Source of the DNA: Antitrichia curtipendula
Taxonomy: Eukaryota > Streptophyta > Bryopsida > Hypnales > Leucodontaceae
Reading direction: 5' to 3'
DNA length: 64,000 nt
NCBI GenBank assembly: GCA_951230915.1
Contig: OX579637.1
Location: 15,314,001-15,378,000, forward strand
The first letter of the stretch is position 1. Each line of letters starts with the position of its first letter. This document shows positions 24,103 through 37,190 of this stretch, piece by piece. A program made the position numbers and the translations under genes. Below the pieces are notes generated by a model that worked only from the letters and a program-made list of their open reading frames with translations, had not been told where the DNA came from and ran no database searches.

Positions 24103-26102
24103 ATGACATTTGATGTTTGACACCATTAAAGTACAGATTGGACCTTATTCTCTATTTTTTGGAATTGACGTGCGATTGGATTGCAATTACATATCAAATT
24201 AATATTTGTGGGCATTTAGGTATTTGAGGGTAACTATTTGCAACTTGTACGATTTGTGTGAAGTCTGTTTCAAACTGAAATTCTATGACATTTGATGTTT
24301 GACACCATTAAAGTACAGGTTGGACCTTATTCTGTATTCTTTTGAATGGACGTGCGATTGGATTGCAATTACATATCAAATTAGTATTTGTGCGCATTTA
24401 AGTACTTGAGGGTAACTATTTGCAACTTGTACGATTTGTGTGAAGTCTCTTTCAAAATGAAATTCTATGACATTTGATGTTTGACACCATTAAAGTACAG
24501 GTTGCACATTATTCTGTATTCTTTTGAATGGACATGCGATTGGATTGCAATTACATATCAAATTAATATTTGTGGGCATTTAAATACTTGAGGGTAACTA
24601 TTTGCAACTTGTACGATTTGTGTGAAGTCTCTTTCAAAATGAAATTCTATGACATTTGATGTTTGACACCATTAATGTACAGGTTGGACTTATTCTATAT
24701 TCTTTTGAATGGACGTGCGATTGGATTGCAATTACATATCAAATTAGTATTTGTGGGCATTTAAGTACTTGAGGGTAACTATTTGCAACTTGTACGATTT
24801 GTATGAAGTCTGTTTCAAACTGAAATTCTATGACATTTGATGTTTGACACCATTAATGTACAGGTTGGACCTTATTCTATATTCTTTTGAATGGACGTGC
24901 GATTGGATTGCAATTACATATCAAATTAATATTTGTGGGCATTTAGATACTTGAGGGTAACTATTTGCAACTTGTACGATTTGTGTGAAGTCTCTTTCAA
25001 AATGAAATTCTATGACATTTGATGTTTGACACCATTAAAGTACAGATTGGACCTTATTCTCTATTTTTTGGAATTGACGTGCGATTGGCTTGCAATTAAT
25101 TATCAAATTAATATTTGTGCGCATTTAAGTACTTGAGGGTAACTATTTGCAACTTGTACGATTTGTGTGAAGTCTCTTTCAAAATGAAATTGTATGACAT
25201 TTGATGTTTGACACCATTAAAGTACAGATTGGACCTTATTCTCTATTTTTTGGAATTGACGTGCGATTGGATTGCAATTACATATCAATTTAATATTTGT
25301 GGGCATTTAGGTATTTGAGGGTAACTATTTGCAACTTGTACGATTTGTATAAAGTCTCTTTCAAAATGAAATTCTATGACATTTGATGTTTGACACCATT
25401 AAAGTACAGATTGGACCTTATTCTCTATTCTTTTGAATTGACGTGCGATTGGATTGCAATTACATATCAAATTAATATTTGTGGGCATTTAAGTACTTGA
25501 GGGTAACTATTTGCAACTTGTACGATTTGTGTGAAGTCTCTTTCAAAATGAAATTCTATGACATTTGATGTTTGACACCATTAAAGTACAGGTTGCACAT
25601 TATTCTGTATTCTTTTGAATGGACATGCGATTGGATTGCAATTACATATCAAATTAATATTTGTGGGCATTTAAATACTTGAGGGTAACTATTTGCAACT
25701 TGTACGATTTGTGTGAAGTCTCTTTCAAAATGAAATTCTATGACATTTGATGTTTGACACCATTAATGTACAGGTTGGACTTATTCTATATTCTTTTGAA
25801 TGGACGTGCGATTGGATTGCAATTACATATCAAATTAGTATTTGTGGGCATTTAAGTACTTGAGGGTAACTATTTGCAACTTGTACGATTTGTATGAAGT
25901 CTCTTTCAAAATGAAATTCTATGACATTTGATGTTTGACACCATTAATGTACAGGTTGGACCTTATTCTATATTCTTTTGAATGGACGTGCGATTGGATT
26001 GCAATTACATATCAAATTAATATTTGTGGGCATTTAGATACTTGAGGGTAACTATTTGCAACTTGTACGATTTGTGTGAAGTCTCTTTCAAAATGAAATT
26101 CT
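24103..26102. repeat. 11-unit block, copy 1 (2000 bp): five-unit part X plus six-unit part Y
   Basis: X (24103-25011) is repeated at 26103-27011, offset 2000. Y (25012-26102) is repeated at 27193-28283, offset 2181. Y opens with a cassette: an AATTAATTATC unit with GTGCGC; a CAATTTAATATT unit with AGGTATTTGAGG and GTATAAAG; a CTTTTGAATTGACG unit; and a GGTTGCACATTATTC unit with GGACATGCG. Nine of the eleven units are 182 bp. Confidence 0.93.
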
Positions 26103-28283
26103 ATGACATTTGATGTTTGACACCATTAAAGTACAGATTGGACCTTATTCTCTATTTTTTGGAATTGACGTGCGATTGGATTGCAATTACATATCAAATT
26201 AATATTTGTGGGCATTTAGGTATTTGAGGGTAACTATTTGCAACTTGTACGATTTGTGTGAAGTCTGTTTCAAACTGAAATTCTATGACATTTGATGTTT
26301 GACACCATTAAAGTACAGGTTGGACCTTATTCTGTATTCTTTTGAATGGACGTGCGATTGGATTGCAATTACATATCAAATTAGTATTTGTGCGCATTTA
26401 AGTACTTGAGGGTAACTATTTGCAACTTGTACGATTTGTGTGAAGTCTCTTTCAAAATGAAATTCTATGACATTTGATGTTTGACACCATTAAAGTACAG
26501 GTTGCACATTATTCTGTATTCTTTTGAATGGACATGCGATTGGATTGCAATTACATATCAAATTAATATTTGTGGGCATTTAAATACTTGAGGGTAACTA
26601 TTTGCAACTTGTACGATTTGTGTGAAGTCTCTTTCAAAATGAAATTCTATGACATTTGATGTTTGACACCATTAATGTACAGGTTGGACTTATTCTATAT
26701 TCTTTTGAATGGACGTGCGATTGGATTGCAATTACATATCAAATTAGTATTTGTGGGCATTTAAGTACTTGAGGGTAACTATTTGCAACTTGTACGATTT
26801 GTATGAAGTCTGTTTCAAACTGAAATTCTATGACATTTGATGTTTGACACCATTAATGTACAGGTTGGACCTTATTCTATATTCTTTTGAATGGACGTGC
26901 GATTGGATTGCAATTACATATCAAATTAATATTTGTGGGCATTTAGATACTTGAGGGTAACTATTTGCAACTTGTACGATTTGTGTGAAGTTTCCTTCAA
27001 AATGAAATTCTATGACATTTGATGTTTGACACCATTAATATACAGGTTGGACTTATTCTATATTCTTTTGCATGGACGTGCGATTGGATTGCAATTACAT
27101 ATCAAATTAGTATTTGTGGGCATTTAAGTACTTGAGGGTAACTATTTGCAACTTGTACGATTTGTATGAAGTCTCTTTCAAAATGAAATTCTATGACATT
27201 TGATGTTTGACACCATTAAAGTACAGATTGGACCTTATTCTCTATTTTTTGGAATTGACGTGCGATTGGCTTGCAATTAATTATCAAATTAATATTTGTG
27301 CGCATTTAAGTACTTGAGGGTAACTATTTGCAACTTGTACGATTTGTGTGAAGTCTCTTTCAAAATGAAATTGTATGACATTTGATGTTTGACACCATTA
27401 AAGTACAGATTGGACCTTATTCTCTATTTTTTGGAATTGACGTGCGATTGGATTGCAATTACATATCAATTTAATATTTGTGGGCATTTAGGTATTTGAG
27501 GGTAACTATTTGCAACTTGTACGATTTGTATAAAGTCTCTTTCAAAATGAAATTCTATGACATTTGATGTTTGACACCATTAAAGTACAGATTGGACCTT
27601 ATTCTCTATTCTTTTGAATTGACGTGCGATTGGATTGCAATTACATATCAAATTAATATTTGTGGGCATTTAAGTACTTGAGGGTAACTATTTGCAACTT
27701 GTACGATTTGTGTGAAGTCTCTTTCAAAATGAAATTCTATGACATTTGATGTTTGACACCATTAAAGTACAGGTTGCACATTATTCTGTATTCTTTTGAA
27801 TGGACATGCGATTGGATTGCAATTACATATCAAATTAATATTTGTGGGCATTTAAATACTTGAGGGTAACTATTTGCAACTTGTACGATTTGTGTGAAGT
27901 CTCTTTCAAAATGAAATTCTATGACATTTGATGTTTGACACCATTAATGTACAGGTTGGACTTATTCTATATTCTTTTGAATGGACGTGCGATTGGATTG
28001 CAATTACATATCAAATTAGTATTTGTGGGCATTTAAGTACTTGAGGGTAACTATTTGCAACTTGTACGATTTGTATGAAGTCTCTTTCAAAATGAAATTC
28101 TATGACATTTGATGTTTGACACCATTAATGTACAGGTTGGACCTTATTCTATATTCTTTTGAATGGACGTGCGATTGGATTGCAATTACATATCAAATTA
28201 ATATTTGTGGGCATTTAAGTACTTGAGGGTAACTATTTGCAACTTGTACGATTTGTGTGAAGTCTCTTTCAAAATGAAATTCT
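26103..28283. repeat. 12-unit block, copy 2 of X-Y with one inserted unit (2181 bp)
   Basis: X' (26103-27011) and Y' (27193-28283) flank one extra 181 bp unit, 27012-27192, of the AATATACAGG / GCATGG type. The change begins in the tail of the last X' unit, which reads GAAGTTTCCTTC instead of GAAGTCTCTTTC. The last unit of Y' has TTTAAGTAC where Y has TTTAGATAC. Confidence 0.93.
27012..27192. repeat. Single displaced GCATGG-type monomer
   Basis: This unit has AATATACAGGTTGGAC and TTTTGCATGG, otherwise concentrated at 3263-3443, 17764-18125, 19757-20118 and 22291-23014. Here it interrupts the 11-unit period in phase. The preceding tail (GTTTCC, about 26985) comes from the same type, so the imported tract probably starts inside the previous unit. 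Confidence 0.9.
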
Positions 28284-28829
28284 ATGACATTTGATGTTTG
28301 ACACCATTAAAGTACAGATTGGACCTTATTCTCTATTCTTTGGAATTGACGTGCGATTGGATTGCAATTACATATCAATTTAATATTTGTGCGCATTTAA
28401 ATACTTGAGGGTAACTATTTGCAACTTCTACGATTTGTACGAAGTCTCTTTCAAAATGAAATTGTATGACATTTGATGTTTGACACCATTAAAGTACAGA
28501 TTGGACCTTATTCTCTATTTTTTGGAATTGACGTGCGATTGGATTGCAATTAATTATCAAATTAATATTTGTGGGCATTTAGGTACTTGAGGGTAACTAT
28601 TTGCAACTTGTACGATTTGTCTGAAGTCTCTTTCAAAATGAAATTCTATGACATTTGATGTTTGACACCATTAAAGTACAGGTTGGACCTTATTCTATAT
28701 TCTTTTGAATGGACGTGCGATTGGATTGCAATTACATATCCAATTAATATTTGTGGGCATTTAAGTACTTGAGGGTAACTATTTGCAACTTGTACGATTT
28801 GTGTGAAGTCTGTTTCAAACTGAAATTCT
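28284..28829. repeat. 3-unit repeat (546 bp), copy 1
   Basis: Order: a TTCTTTGGAATTG unit with CAATTTAATATT, GTGCGCATTTAAATAC and CTTCTACG...GTACGAAG; an AATTAATTATC unit ending GTCTGAAG; a GGTTGGACC unit with CATATCCAATTAAT and TTTCAAACTGAAA. It recurs at 30828 and 31374. The CTTCTACG...GTACGAAG tail is otherwise largely confined to the left 18 kb, so these units look like relics or imports. Confidence 0.92.
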
Positions 28830-29918
28830 ATGACATTTGATGTTTGACACCATTAAAGTACAGATTGGACCTTATTCTCTATTCTTTTGAATTGACGTGC
28901 GATTGGCTTGCAATTAATTATCAAATTAATATTTGTGGGCATTTAAGTACTTGAGGGTAACTATTTGCAACTTGTACGATTTGTGTGAAGTCTGTTTCAA
29001 ACTGAAATTCTATGACATTTGATGTTTGACACCATTAAAGTACAGATTGGACCTTATTCTCTATTCTTTTGAATGGACGTGCGATTGGATTGCAATTACA
29101 TATCAAATTAATATTTGTGGGCATTTAAATACTTGAGGGTAACTATTTGCAACTTGTACGATTTGTGTGAAGTCTCTTTCAAAATGAAATTCTATGACAT
29201 TTGATGTTTGACACCATTAATGCACAGGTTGGACTTATTCTCTATTCTTTTGAATGGACGTGCGATTGGATTGCAATTATATATCAAATTAATATTTGTG
29301 GGCATTTAAATACTTGAGGGTAACTATTTGCAACATGTACGATTTGTGTGAAGTCTCTTTCAAAATGAAATTCTATGACATTTGATGTTTGACACCATTA
29401 ATGTACAGGTTGGACTTATTCTATATTCTTTTGAATGGACGTGCGATTGGATTGCAATTACATATCAAATTAGTATTTTTGCGCATTTAAGTACTTGAGG
29501 GTAACTATTTGCAACTTGTACGATTTGTATGAAGTCTCTTTCAAAATGAAATTCTATGACATTTGATGTTTGACACCATTAATGTACAGGTTGCGGTTAT
29601 TCTATATTCTTTTGAATGGACGTGCGATTGGATTGCAATTACATATCAAATTAGTATTTGTGGGCATTTAAGTACTTGAGGGTAACTATTTGCAACATGT
29701 ACGATTTGTGTGAAGTCTCTTTCAAAATGAAATTCTATGACATTTGATGTTTGACACCATTAAAGTACAGGTTGGACCTTATTCTATATTCTTTTGAATG
29801 GACGTGCGATTGGATTGCAATTACATATCAAATTAATATTTGTGGGCATTTAGATACTTGAGGGTAACTATTTGCAACTTGTACGATTTGTGTGAAGTCT
29901 CTTTCAAAATGAAATTCT
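28830..29918. repeat. Six mixed units without a matched higher-order partner
   Basis: Units from 28830 include GGCTTGCAATTAATTATC, AATGCACAGG with ATTATATATC, TAGTATTTTTGCGC (about 29471) and GGTTGCGGTTATT (about 29590). Several of these changes occur once only in the window. Satellite sequence throughout; no higher-order copy was recognised. Confidence 0.85.
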
Positions 29919-30827
29919 ATGACATTTGATGTTTGACACCATTAAAGTACAGATTGGACCTTATTCTCTATTTTTTGGAATTGACGTGCGATTGGCTTGC
30001 AATTAATTATCAAATTAATATTTGTGCGCATTTAAGTACTTGAGGGTAACTATTTGCAACTTGTACGATTTGTGTGAAGTCTCTTTCAAAATGAAATTCT
30101 ATGACATTTGATGTTTGACACCATTAAAGTACAGATTGGACCTTATTCTCTATTTTTTGGAATTGACGTGCGATTGGATTGCAATTACATATCAATTTAA
30201 TATTTGTGGGCATTTAGGTATTTGAGGGTAACTATTTGCAACTTGTACGATTTGTATAAAGTCTCTTTCAAAATGAAATTCTATGACATTTGATGTTTGA
30301 CACCATTAAAGTACAGATTGGACCTTATTCTCTATTCTTTTGAATTGACGTGCGATTGGATTGCAATTACATATCAAATTAATATTTGTGGGCATTTAAG
30401 TACTTGAGGGTAACTATTTGCAACTTGTACGATTTGTGTGAAGTCTCTTTCAAAATGAAATTCTATGACATTTGATGTTTGACACCATTAATGTACAGGT
30501 TGGACTTATTCTATATTCTTTTGAATGGACGTGCGATTGGATTGCAATTACATATCAAATTAGTATTTGTGGGCATTTAAGTACTTGAGGGTAACTATTT
30601 GCAACTTGTACGATTTGTATGAAGTCTCTTTCAAAATGAAATTCTATGACATTTGATGTTTGACACCATTAATGTACAGGTTGGACCTTATTCTATATTC
30701 TTTTGAATGGACGTGCGATTGGATTGCAATTACATATCAAATTAATATTTGTGGGCATTTAAGTACTTGAGGGTAACTATTTGCAACTTGTACGATTTGT
30801 GTGAAGTCTCTTTCAAAATGAAATTCT
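29919..30827. repeat. Y part, shortened third copy (five units)
   Basis: This matches 25012-26102 and 27193-28283 but lacks the GGTTGCACATTATTC unit, so the CTTTTGAATTG unit is followed directly by a GGTTGGACTTATT unit. The loss is exactly one unit in phase, as expected for unequal exchange or replication slippage between monomers (inference). Confidence 0.9.
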
Positions 30828-31919
30828 ATGACATTTGATGTTTGACACCATTAAAGTACAGATTGGACCTTATTCTCTATTCTTTGGAATTGACGTGCGA
30901 TTGGATTGCAATTACATATCAATTTAATATTTGTGCGCATTTAAATACTTGAGGGTAACTATTTGCAACTTCTACGATTTGTACGAAGTCTCTTTCAAAA
31001 TGAAATTGTATGACATTTGATGTTTGACACCATTAAAGTACAGATTGGACCTTATTCTCTATTTTTTGGAATTGACGTGCGATTGGATTGCAATTAATTA
31101 TCAAATTAATATTTGTGGGCATTTAGGTACTTGAGGGTAACTATTTGCAACTTGTACGATTTGTCTGAAGTCTCTTTCAAAATGAAATTCTATGACATTT
31201 GATGTTTGACACCATTAAAGTACAGGTTGGACCTTATTCTATATTCTTTTGAATGGACGTGCGATTGGATTGCAATTACATATCCAATTAATATTTGTGG
31301 GCATTTAACTACTTGAGGGTAACTATTTGCAACTTGTACGATTTGTGTGAAGTCTGTTTCAAACTGAAATTCTATGACATTTGATGTTTGACACCATTAA
31401 AGTACAGATTGGACCTTATTCTCTATTCTTTTGAATGGACGTGCGATTGGATTGCAATTACATATCAATTTAATATTTGTGCGCATTTAAATACTTGAGG
31501 GTAACTATTTGCAACTTCTACGATTTGTACGAAGTCTCTTTCAAAATGAAATTGTATGACATTTGATGTTTGACACCATTAAAGTACAGATTGGACCTTA
31601 TTCTCTATTTTTTGGAATTGACGTGCGATTGGATTGCAATTAATTATCAAATTAATATTTGTGGGCATTTAGGTACTTGAGGGTAACTATTTGCAACTTG
31701 TACGATTTGTCTGAAGTCTCTTTCAAAATGAAATTCTATGACATTTGATGTTTGACACCATTAAAGTACAGGTTGGACCTTATTCTATATTCTTTTGAAT
31801 GGACGTGCGATTGGATTGCAATTACATATCCAATTAATATTTGTGGGCATTTAAGTACTTGAGGGTAACTATTTGCAACTTGTACGATTTGTGTGAAGTC
31901 TGTTTCAAACTGAAATTCT
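30828..31919. repeat. 3-unit repeat (546 bp), copies 2 and 3 in tandem
   Basis: Copies 30828-31373 and 31374-31919 repeat the order of 28284-28829. Copy 2 is 2544 bp (14 units) downstream of copy 1. Copy 3 begins with CTTTTGAATGG instead of CTTTGGAATTG, and copy 2 alone has TTTAACTACTTG (about 31306). Confidence 0.92.
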
Positions 31920-32464
31920 ATGACATTTGATGTTTGACACCATTAAAGTACAGATTGGACCTTATTCTCTATTCTTTGGAATTGACGTGCGATTGGATTG
32001 CAATTACATATCAAATTAATATTTGTAGGCATTTAGGTACTTGAGGGTAACTATTTGCAACTTGTACGATTTGTCTGAAGTCTCTTTCAAAATGAAATTC
32101 TATGACATTTGATGTTTGACACCATTAATGTACAGCTTGGACTTATTCTATATTCTTTTGAATGGACGTGCGATTGGATTGCAATTACATATCAAATTAA
32201 TATTTGTGGGCATTTAAATACTTGAGGGTAACTATTTGCAACTTGTACGATTTGTGTGAAGTCTCTTTCAAAATGAAATTCTATGACATTTGATGTTTGA
32301 CACCATTAAAGTAAAGATTGGACCTTATTCTCTATTTTTTGGAATTGACGTGCGATTGGATTGCAATTAATTATCAAATTAATATTTGTGGGCATTTAGG
32401 TACTTGAGGGTAACTATTTGCAACTTGTACGATTTGTGTGAAGTCTCTTTCAAAATGAAATTCT
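31920..32464. repeat. Three units with a distant partner at 50822
   Basis: The first unit has TTTGTAGGC and GTCTGAAG. The next two (32102-32464: GCTTGGAC, then GTAAAGATTGG with AATTAATTATC) match 50822-51184 at an offset of 18720 bp. GTAAAGATTGG occurs only at these two places that I saw. Confidence 0.88.
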
Positions 32465-34282
32465 ATGACATTTGATGTTTGACACCATTAAAGTACAGAT
32501 TGGACCTTATTCTCTATTTTTTGGAATTGACGTGCGATTGGATTGCAATTACATATCAATTTAATATTTGTGGGCATTTAGGTATTTGAGGGTAACTATT
32601 TGCAACTTGTACGATTTGTATAAAGTCTCTTTCAAAATGAAATTCTATGACATTTGATGTTTGACACCATTAAAGTACAGATTGGACCTTATTCTATATT
32701 CTTTTGAATGGACGTGCGATTGGATTGCAATTACATATCAAATTAATATTTGTGGGCATTTAGATACTTGAGGGTAACTATTTGCAACTTGTACGATTTG
32801 TGTGAAGTCTGTTTCAAACTGAAATTCTATGACATTTGATGTTTGACACCATTAAAGTAGAGGTTGGACCTTATTCTGTATTCTTTTGAATGGACGTGCG
32901 ATTGGATTGCAATTACATATCAAATTAATATTTGTGGGCATTTAAATACTTGAGGGTAACTATTTGCAACTTGTACGATTTGTGTGAAGTCTCTTTCAAA
33001 ATGAAATTCTATGACATTTGATGTTTGACACCATTAATGTACAGGTTGGATTTATTCTATATTCTTTTGAATGGACGTGCGATTGGATTGCAATTACATA
33101 TCAAATTAATATTTGTGGGCATTTAAGTACTTGAGGGTAACTATTTGCAACTTGTACGATTTGTGTGAAGTCTCTTTCAAAATGAAATTCTATGACATTT
33201 GATGTTTGACACCATTAAAGTACAGATTGGACCTTATTCTCTATTTTTTGGAATTGACGTGCGATTGGATTGCAATTACATATCAAATTAATATTTGTGC
33301 GCATTTAAGTACTTGAGGGTAACTATTTGGAACTTGTACGATTTTTGTGAAGTCTCTTTCAAAATGAAATTGTATGACATTTGATGTTTGACACCATTAA
33401 AGTACAGATTGGACCTTATTCTCTATTTTTTGGAATTGACGTGCGATTGGATTGCAATTACATATCAAATTAATATTTGTGGGCATTTAGGTACTTGAGG
33501 GTAACTATTTGCAACTTGTACGATTTGTCTGAAGTCTCTTTCAAAATGAAATTCTATGACATTTGATGTTTGACACCATTAAAGTACAGGTTGGACCTTA
33601 TTCTATATTCTTTTGAATGGACGTGCGATGGGATTGCAATTACATATCCAATTAATATTTGTGGGCATTTAAGTACTTGAGGGTAACTATTTGCAACTTG
33701 TACGATTTGTGTGAAGTCTGTTTCAAACTGAAATTCTATGACATTTGATGTTTGACACCATTAAAGTACAGATTGGACCTTATTCTCTATTCTTTGGAAT
33801 TGACGTGCGATTGGATTGCAATTACATATCAAATTAATATTTGTGGGCATTTAGGTATTTGAGGGTAACTATTTGCAACTTGTACGATTTGTGTGAAGTC
33901 TCTTTCAAAATGAAATTCTATGACATTTGATGTTTGACACCATTAATGTACAGCTTGGACTTATTCTATATTCTTTTGAATGGACGTGCGATTGGATTGC
34001 AATTACATATCAAATTAATATTTGTGGGCATTTAAATACTTGAGGGTAACTATTTGCAACTTGTACGATTTGTGTGAAGTCTCTTTCAAAATGAAATTCT
34101 ATGACATTTGATGTTTGACACCATTAAAGTACAGATTGGACCTTATTCTCTATTTTTTGGAATTGACGTGCGATTGGATTGCAATTAATTATCAAATTAA
34201 TATTTGTGGGCATTTAGGTACTTGAGGGTAACTATTTGCAACTTGTACGATTTGTGTGAAGTCTCTTTCAAAATGAAATTCT

Positions 34283-34463
34283 ATGACATTTGATGTTTGA
34301 CACCATTAATGTACAGCTTGGACTTATTCTATATTCTTTTGAATGGACGTGCGATTGGATTGCAATTACATATCAAATTAGTATTTGTGGGCATTTAAGT
34401 ACTTGAGGGTAACTATTTGCAACTTCTACGATTTGTGTGAAGTTTCCTTCAAAATGAAATTCT
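34283..34463. repeat. Hybrid monomer at a duplication breakpoint
   Basis: The left part (GCTTGGACTTATTC) matches the unit at 42824. The right part (TTAGTATTT, TTTAAGTAC, CTTCTACG...GTGTGAAGTTTCC) matches the unit at 43187, two units further on in the other copy. The left copy thus has one chimeric unit where the right copy has three, a 363 bp difference. The switch lies between about unit bases 50 and 98. Confidence 0.9.
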
Positions 34464-36281
34464 ATGACATTTGATGTTTGACACCATTAAAGTACAGATT
34501 GGACCTTATTCTCTATTCTTTGGAATTGACGTGCGATTGGATTGCAATTACATATCAAATTAATATTTGTAGGCATTTAGGTACTTGAGGGTAACTATTT
34601 GCAACTTGTACGATTTGTCTGAAGTCTCTTTCAAAATGAAATTCTATGACATTTGATGTTTGACACCATTAATGTACAGGTTGGACTTATTCTATATTCT
34701 TTTGAATGGACGTGCGATTGGATTGCAATTACATATCAAATTAATATTTGTGGGCGTTTAGATACTTGAGGGTAACTATTTGCAACTTGTACGATTTGTG
34801 TGAAGTCTCTTTCAAAATGAAATTCTATGACATTTGATGTTTGACACCATTAAAGTACAGGTTGGACCTTATTCTCTATTTTTTGGAATTGACGTGCGAT
34901 TGGCTTGCAATTAATTATCAAATTAATATTTGTGCGCATTTAAGTACTTGAGGGTAACTATTTGCAACTTGTACGATTTGTGTGAAGTCTCTTTCAAAAT
35001 GAAATTCTATGACATTTGATGTTTGACACCATTAAAGTACAGATTGGACCTTATTCTCTATTCTTTTGAATTGACGTGCGATTGGATTGCAATTACATAT
35101 CCAATTAATATTTGTGGGCATTTAGATACTTGAGGGTAACTATTTGCAACTTGTACGATTTGTGTGAAGTCTGTTTCAAACTGAAATTCTATGACATTTG
35201 ATGTTTGACACCATTAAAGTACAGATTGGACCTTATTCTCTATTCTTTGGAATTGACGTGCGATTGGATTGCAATTACATATCCAATTAATATTTGTGGG
35301 CATTTAAGTACTTGAGGGTAACTATTTGCAACTTGTACGATTTGTCTGAAGTCTCTTTCAAAATGAAATTCTATGACATTTGATGTTTGACACCATTAAT
35401 GTACAGGTTGGACTTATTCTATATTCTTTTGAATGGACGTGCGATTGGATTGCAATTACATATCAAATTAATATTTGTGGGCATTTAGATACTTGAGGGT
35501 AACTATTTGCAACTTGTACGATTTGTGTGAAGTCTCTTTCAAAATGAAATTCTATGACATTTGATGTTTGACACCATTAAAGTACAGATTGGACCTTATT
35601 CTCTATTTTTTGGAATTGACGTGCGATTGGCTTGCAATTAATTATCAAATTAATATTTGTGCGCATTTAAGTACTTGAGGGTAACTATTTGCAACTTGTA
35701 CGATTTGTGTGAAGTCTCTTTCAAAATGAAATTCTATGACACTTGATGTTTGACACCATTAAAGTACAGATTGGACCTTATTCTCTATTTTTTGGAATTG
35801 ACGTGCGATTGGATTGCAATTACATATCAATTTCATATTTGTGGGCATTTAGGTATTTGAGAATAACTATTTGCAACTTGTACGATTTGTATAAAGTCTC
35901 TTTCAAAATGAAATTCTATGACATTTGATGTTTGACACCATTAAAGTACAGATTGGACCTTATTCTCTATTCTTTTGAATTGACGTGCGATTGGATTGCA
36001 ATTACATATCAAATTAATATTTGTGGGCATTTAAGTACTTGAGGGTAACTATTTGCAACTTGTACGATTTGTGTGAAGTCTCTTTCAAAATGAAATTCTA
36101 TGACATTTGATGTTTGACACCATTAAAGTACAGGTTGCACATTATTCTGTATTCTTTTGAATGGACATGCGATTGGATTGCAATTACATATCAAATTAAT
36201 ATTTGTGGGCATTTAAATACTTGAGGGTAACTATTTGCAACTTGTACGATTTGTGTGAAGTCTCTTTCAAAATGAAATTCT

Positions 36282-37190
36282 ATGACATTTGATGTTTGAC
36301 ACCATTAAAGTACAGGTTGGACCTTATTCTATATTCTTTTGAATGGACGTGCGATGGCATTGCAATTACTTATCCAATTAATATTTGTGGGCATTTAAGT
36401 ACTTGAGGGTAACTATTTGCAACTTGTACGATTTGTGTGAAGTCTGTTTCAAACTGAAATTCTATGACATTTGATGTTTGACACCATTAAAGTACAGATT
36501 GGACCTTATTCTCTATTCTTTGGAATTGACGTGCGATTGGATTGCAATTACATATCAAATTAATATTTGTGGGCATTTAGGTATTTGAGGGTAACTATTT
36601 GCAACTTGTACGATTTGTGTGAAGTCTCTTTCAAAATGAAATTCTATGACATTTGATGTTTGACACCATTAATGTACAGCTTGGACTTATTCTATATTCT
36701 TTTGAATGGACGTGCGACTGGATTGCAATTACATATCAAATTAATATTTGTGGGCATTTAAATACTTGAGGGTAACTATTTGCAACTTGTACGATTTGTG
36801 TGAAGTCTCTTTCAAAATGAAATTCTATGACATTTGATGTTTGACACCATTAAAGTACAGATTGGACCTTATTCTCTATTTTTTGGAATTGACGTGCGAT
36901 TGGATTGCAATTACATATCAAATTAATATTTGTGCGCATTTAAGTACTTGAGGGTAACTATTTGCAACTTGTACGATTTGTCTGAAGTCTCTTTCAAAAT
37001 GAAATTCTATGACATTTGATGTTTGACACCATTAAAGTACAGGTTGGACCTTATTCTATATTCTTTTGAATGGACGTGCGATGGCATTGCAATTACTTAT
37101 CCAATTAATATTTGTGGGCATTTAAGTACTTGAGGGTAACTATTTGCAACTTGTACGATTTGTGTGAAGTCTGTTTCAAACTGAAATTCT
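36282..37190. repeat. 4-unit repeat (727 bp) with GCGATGGCATTGC, left copy
   Basis: Units 36282 (GCGATGGCATTGC, ACTTATCC), 36464 (TTCTTTGGAATTG, AGGTATTTG), 36646 (GCTTGGAC, GCGACTGG) and 36827 (GTGCGC, GTCTGAAG) are followed by a second GCGATGGCATTGC unit at 37009. In the right copy the second round continues with the AGGTATTTG and GCGACTGG units (46095, 46277). In the left copy the AGGTATTTG unit is missing and a GCGACTGG + GTGCGC pair is duplicated (37191-37553). Confidence 0.88.

Noticed and set aside
35743..35928. 61-codon open frame, slightly different
   Set aside because: Here CAATTTCATATT removes the usual stop. One monomer in length, no sign of coding selection, and surrounded by closed copies of the same unit.
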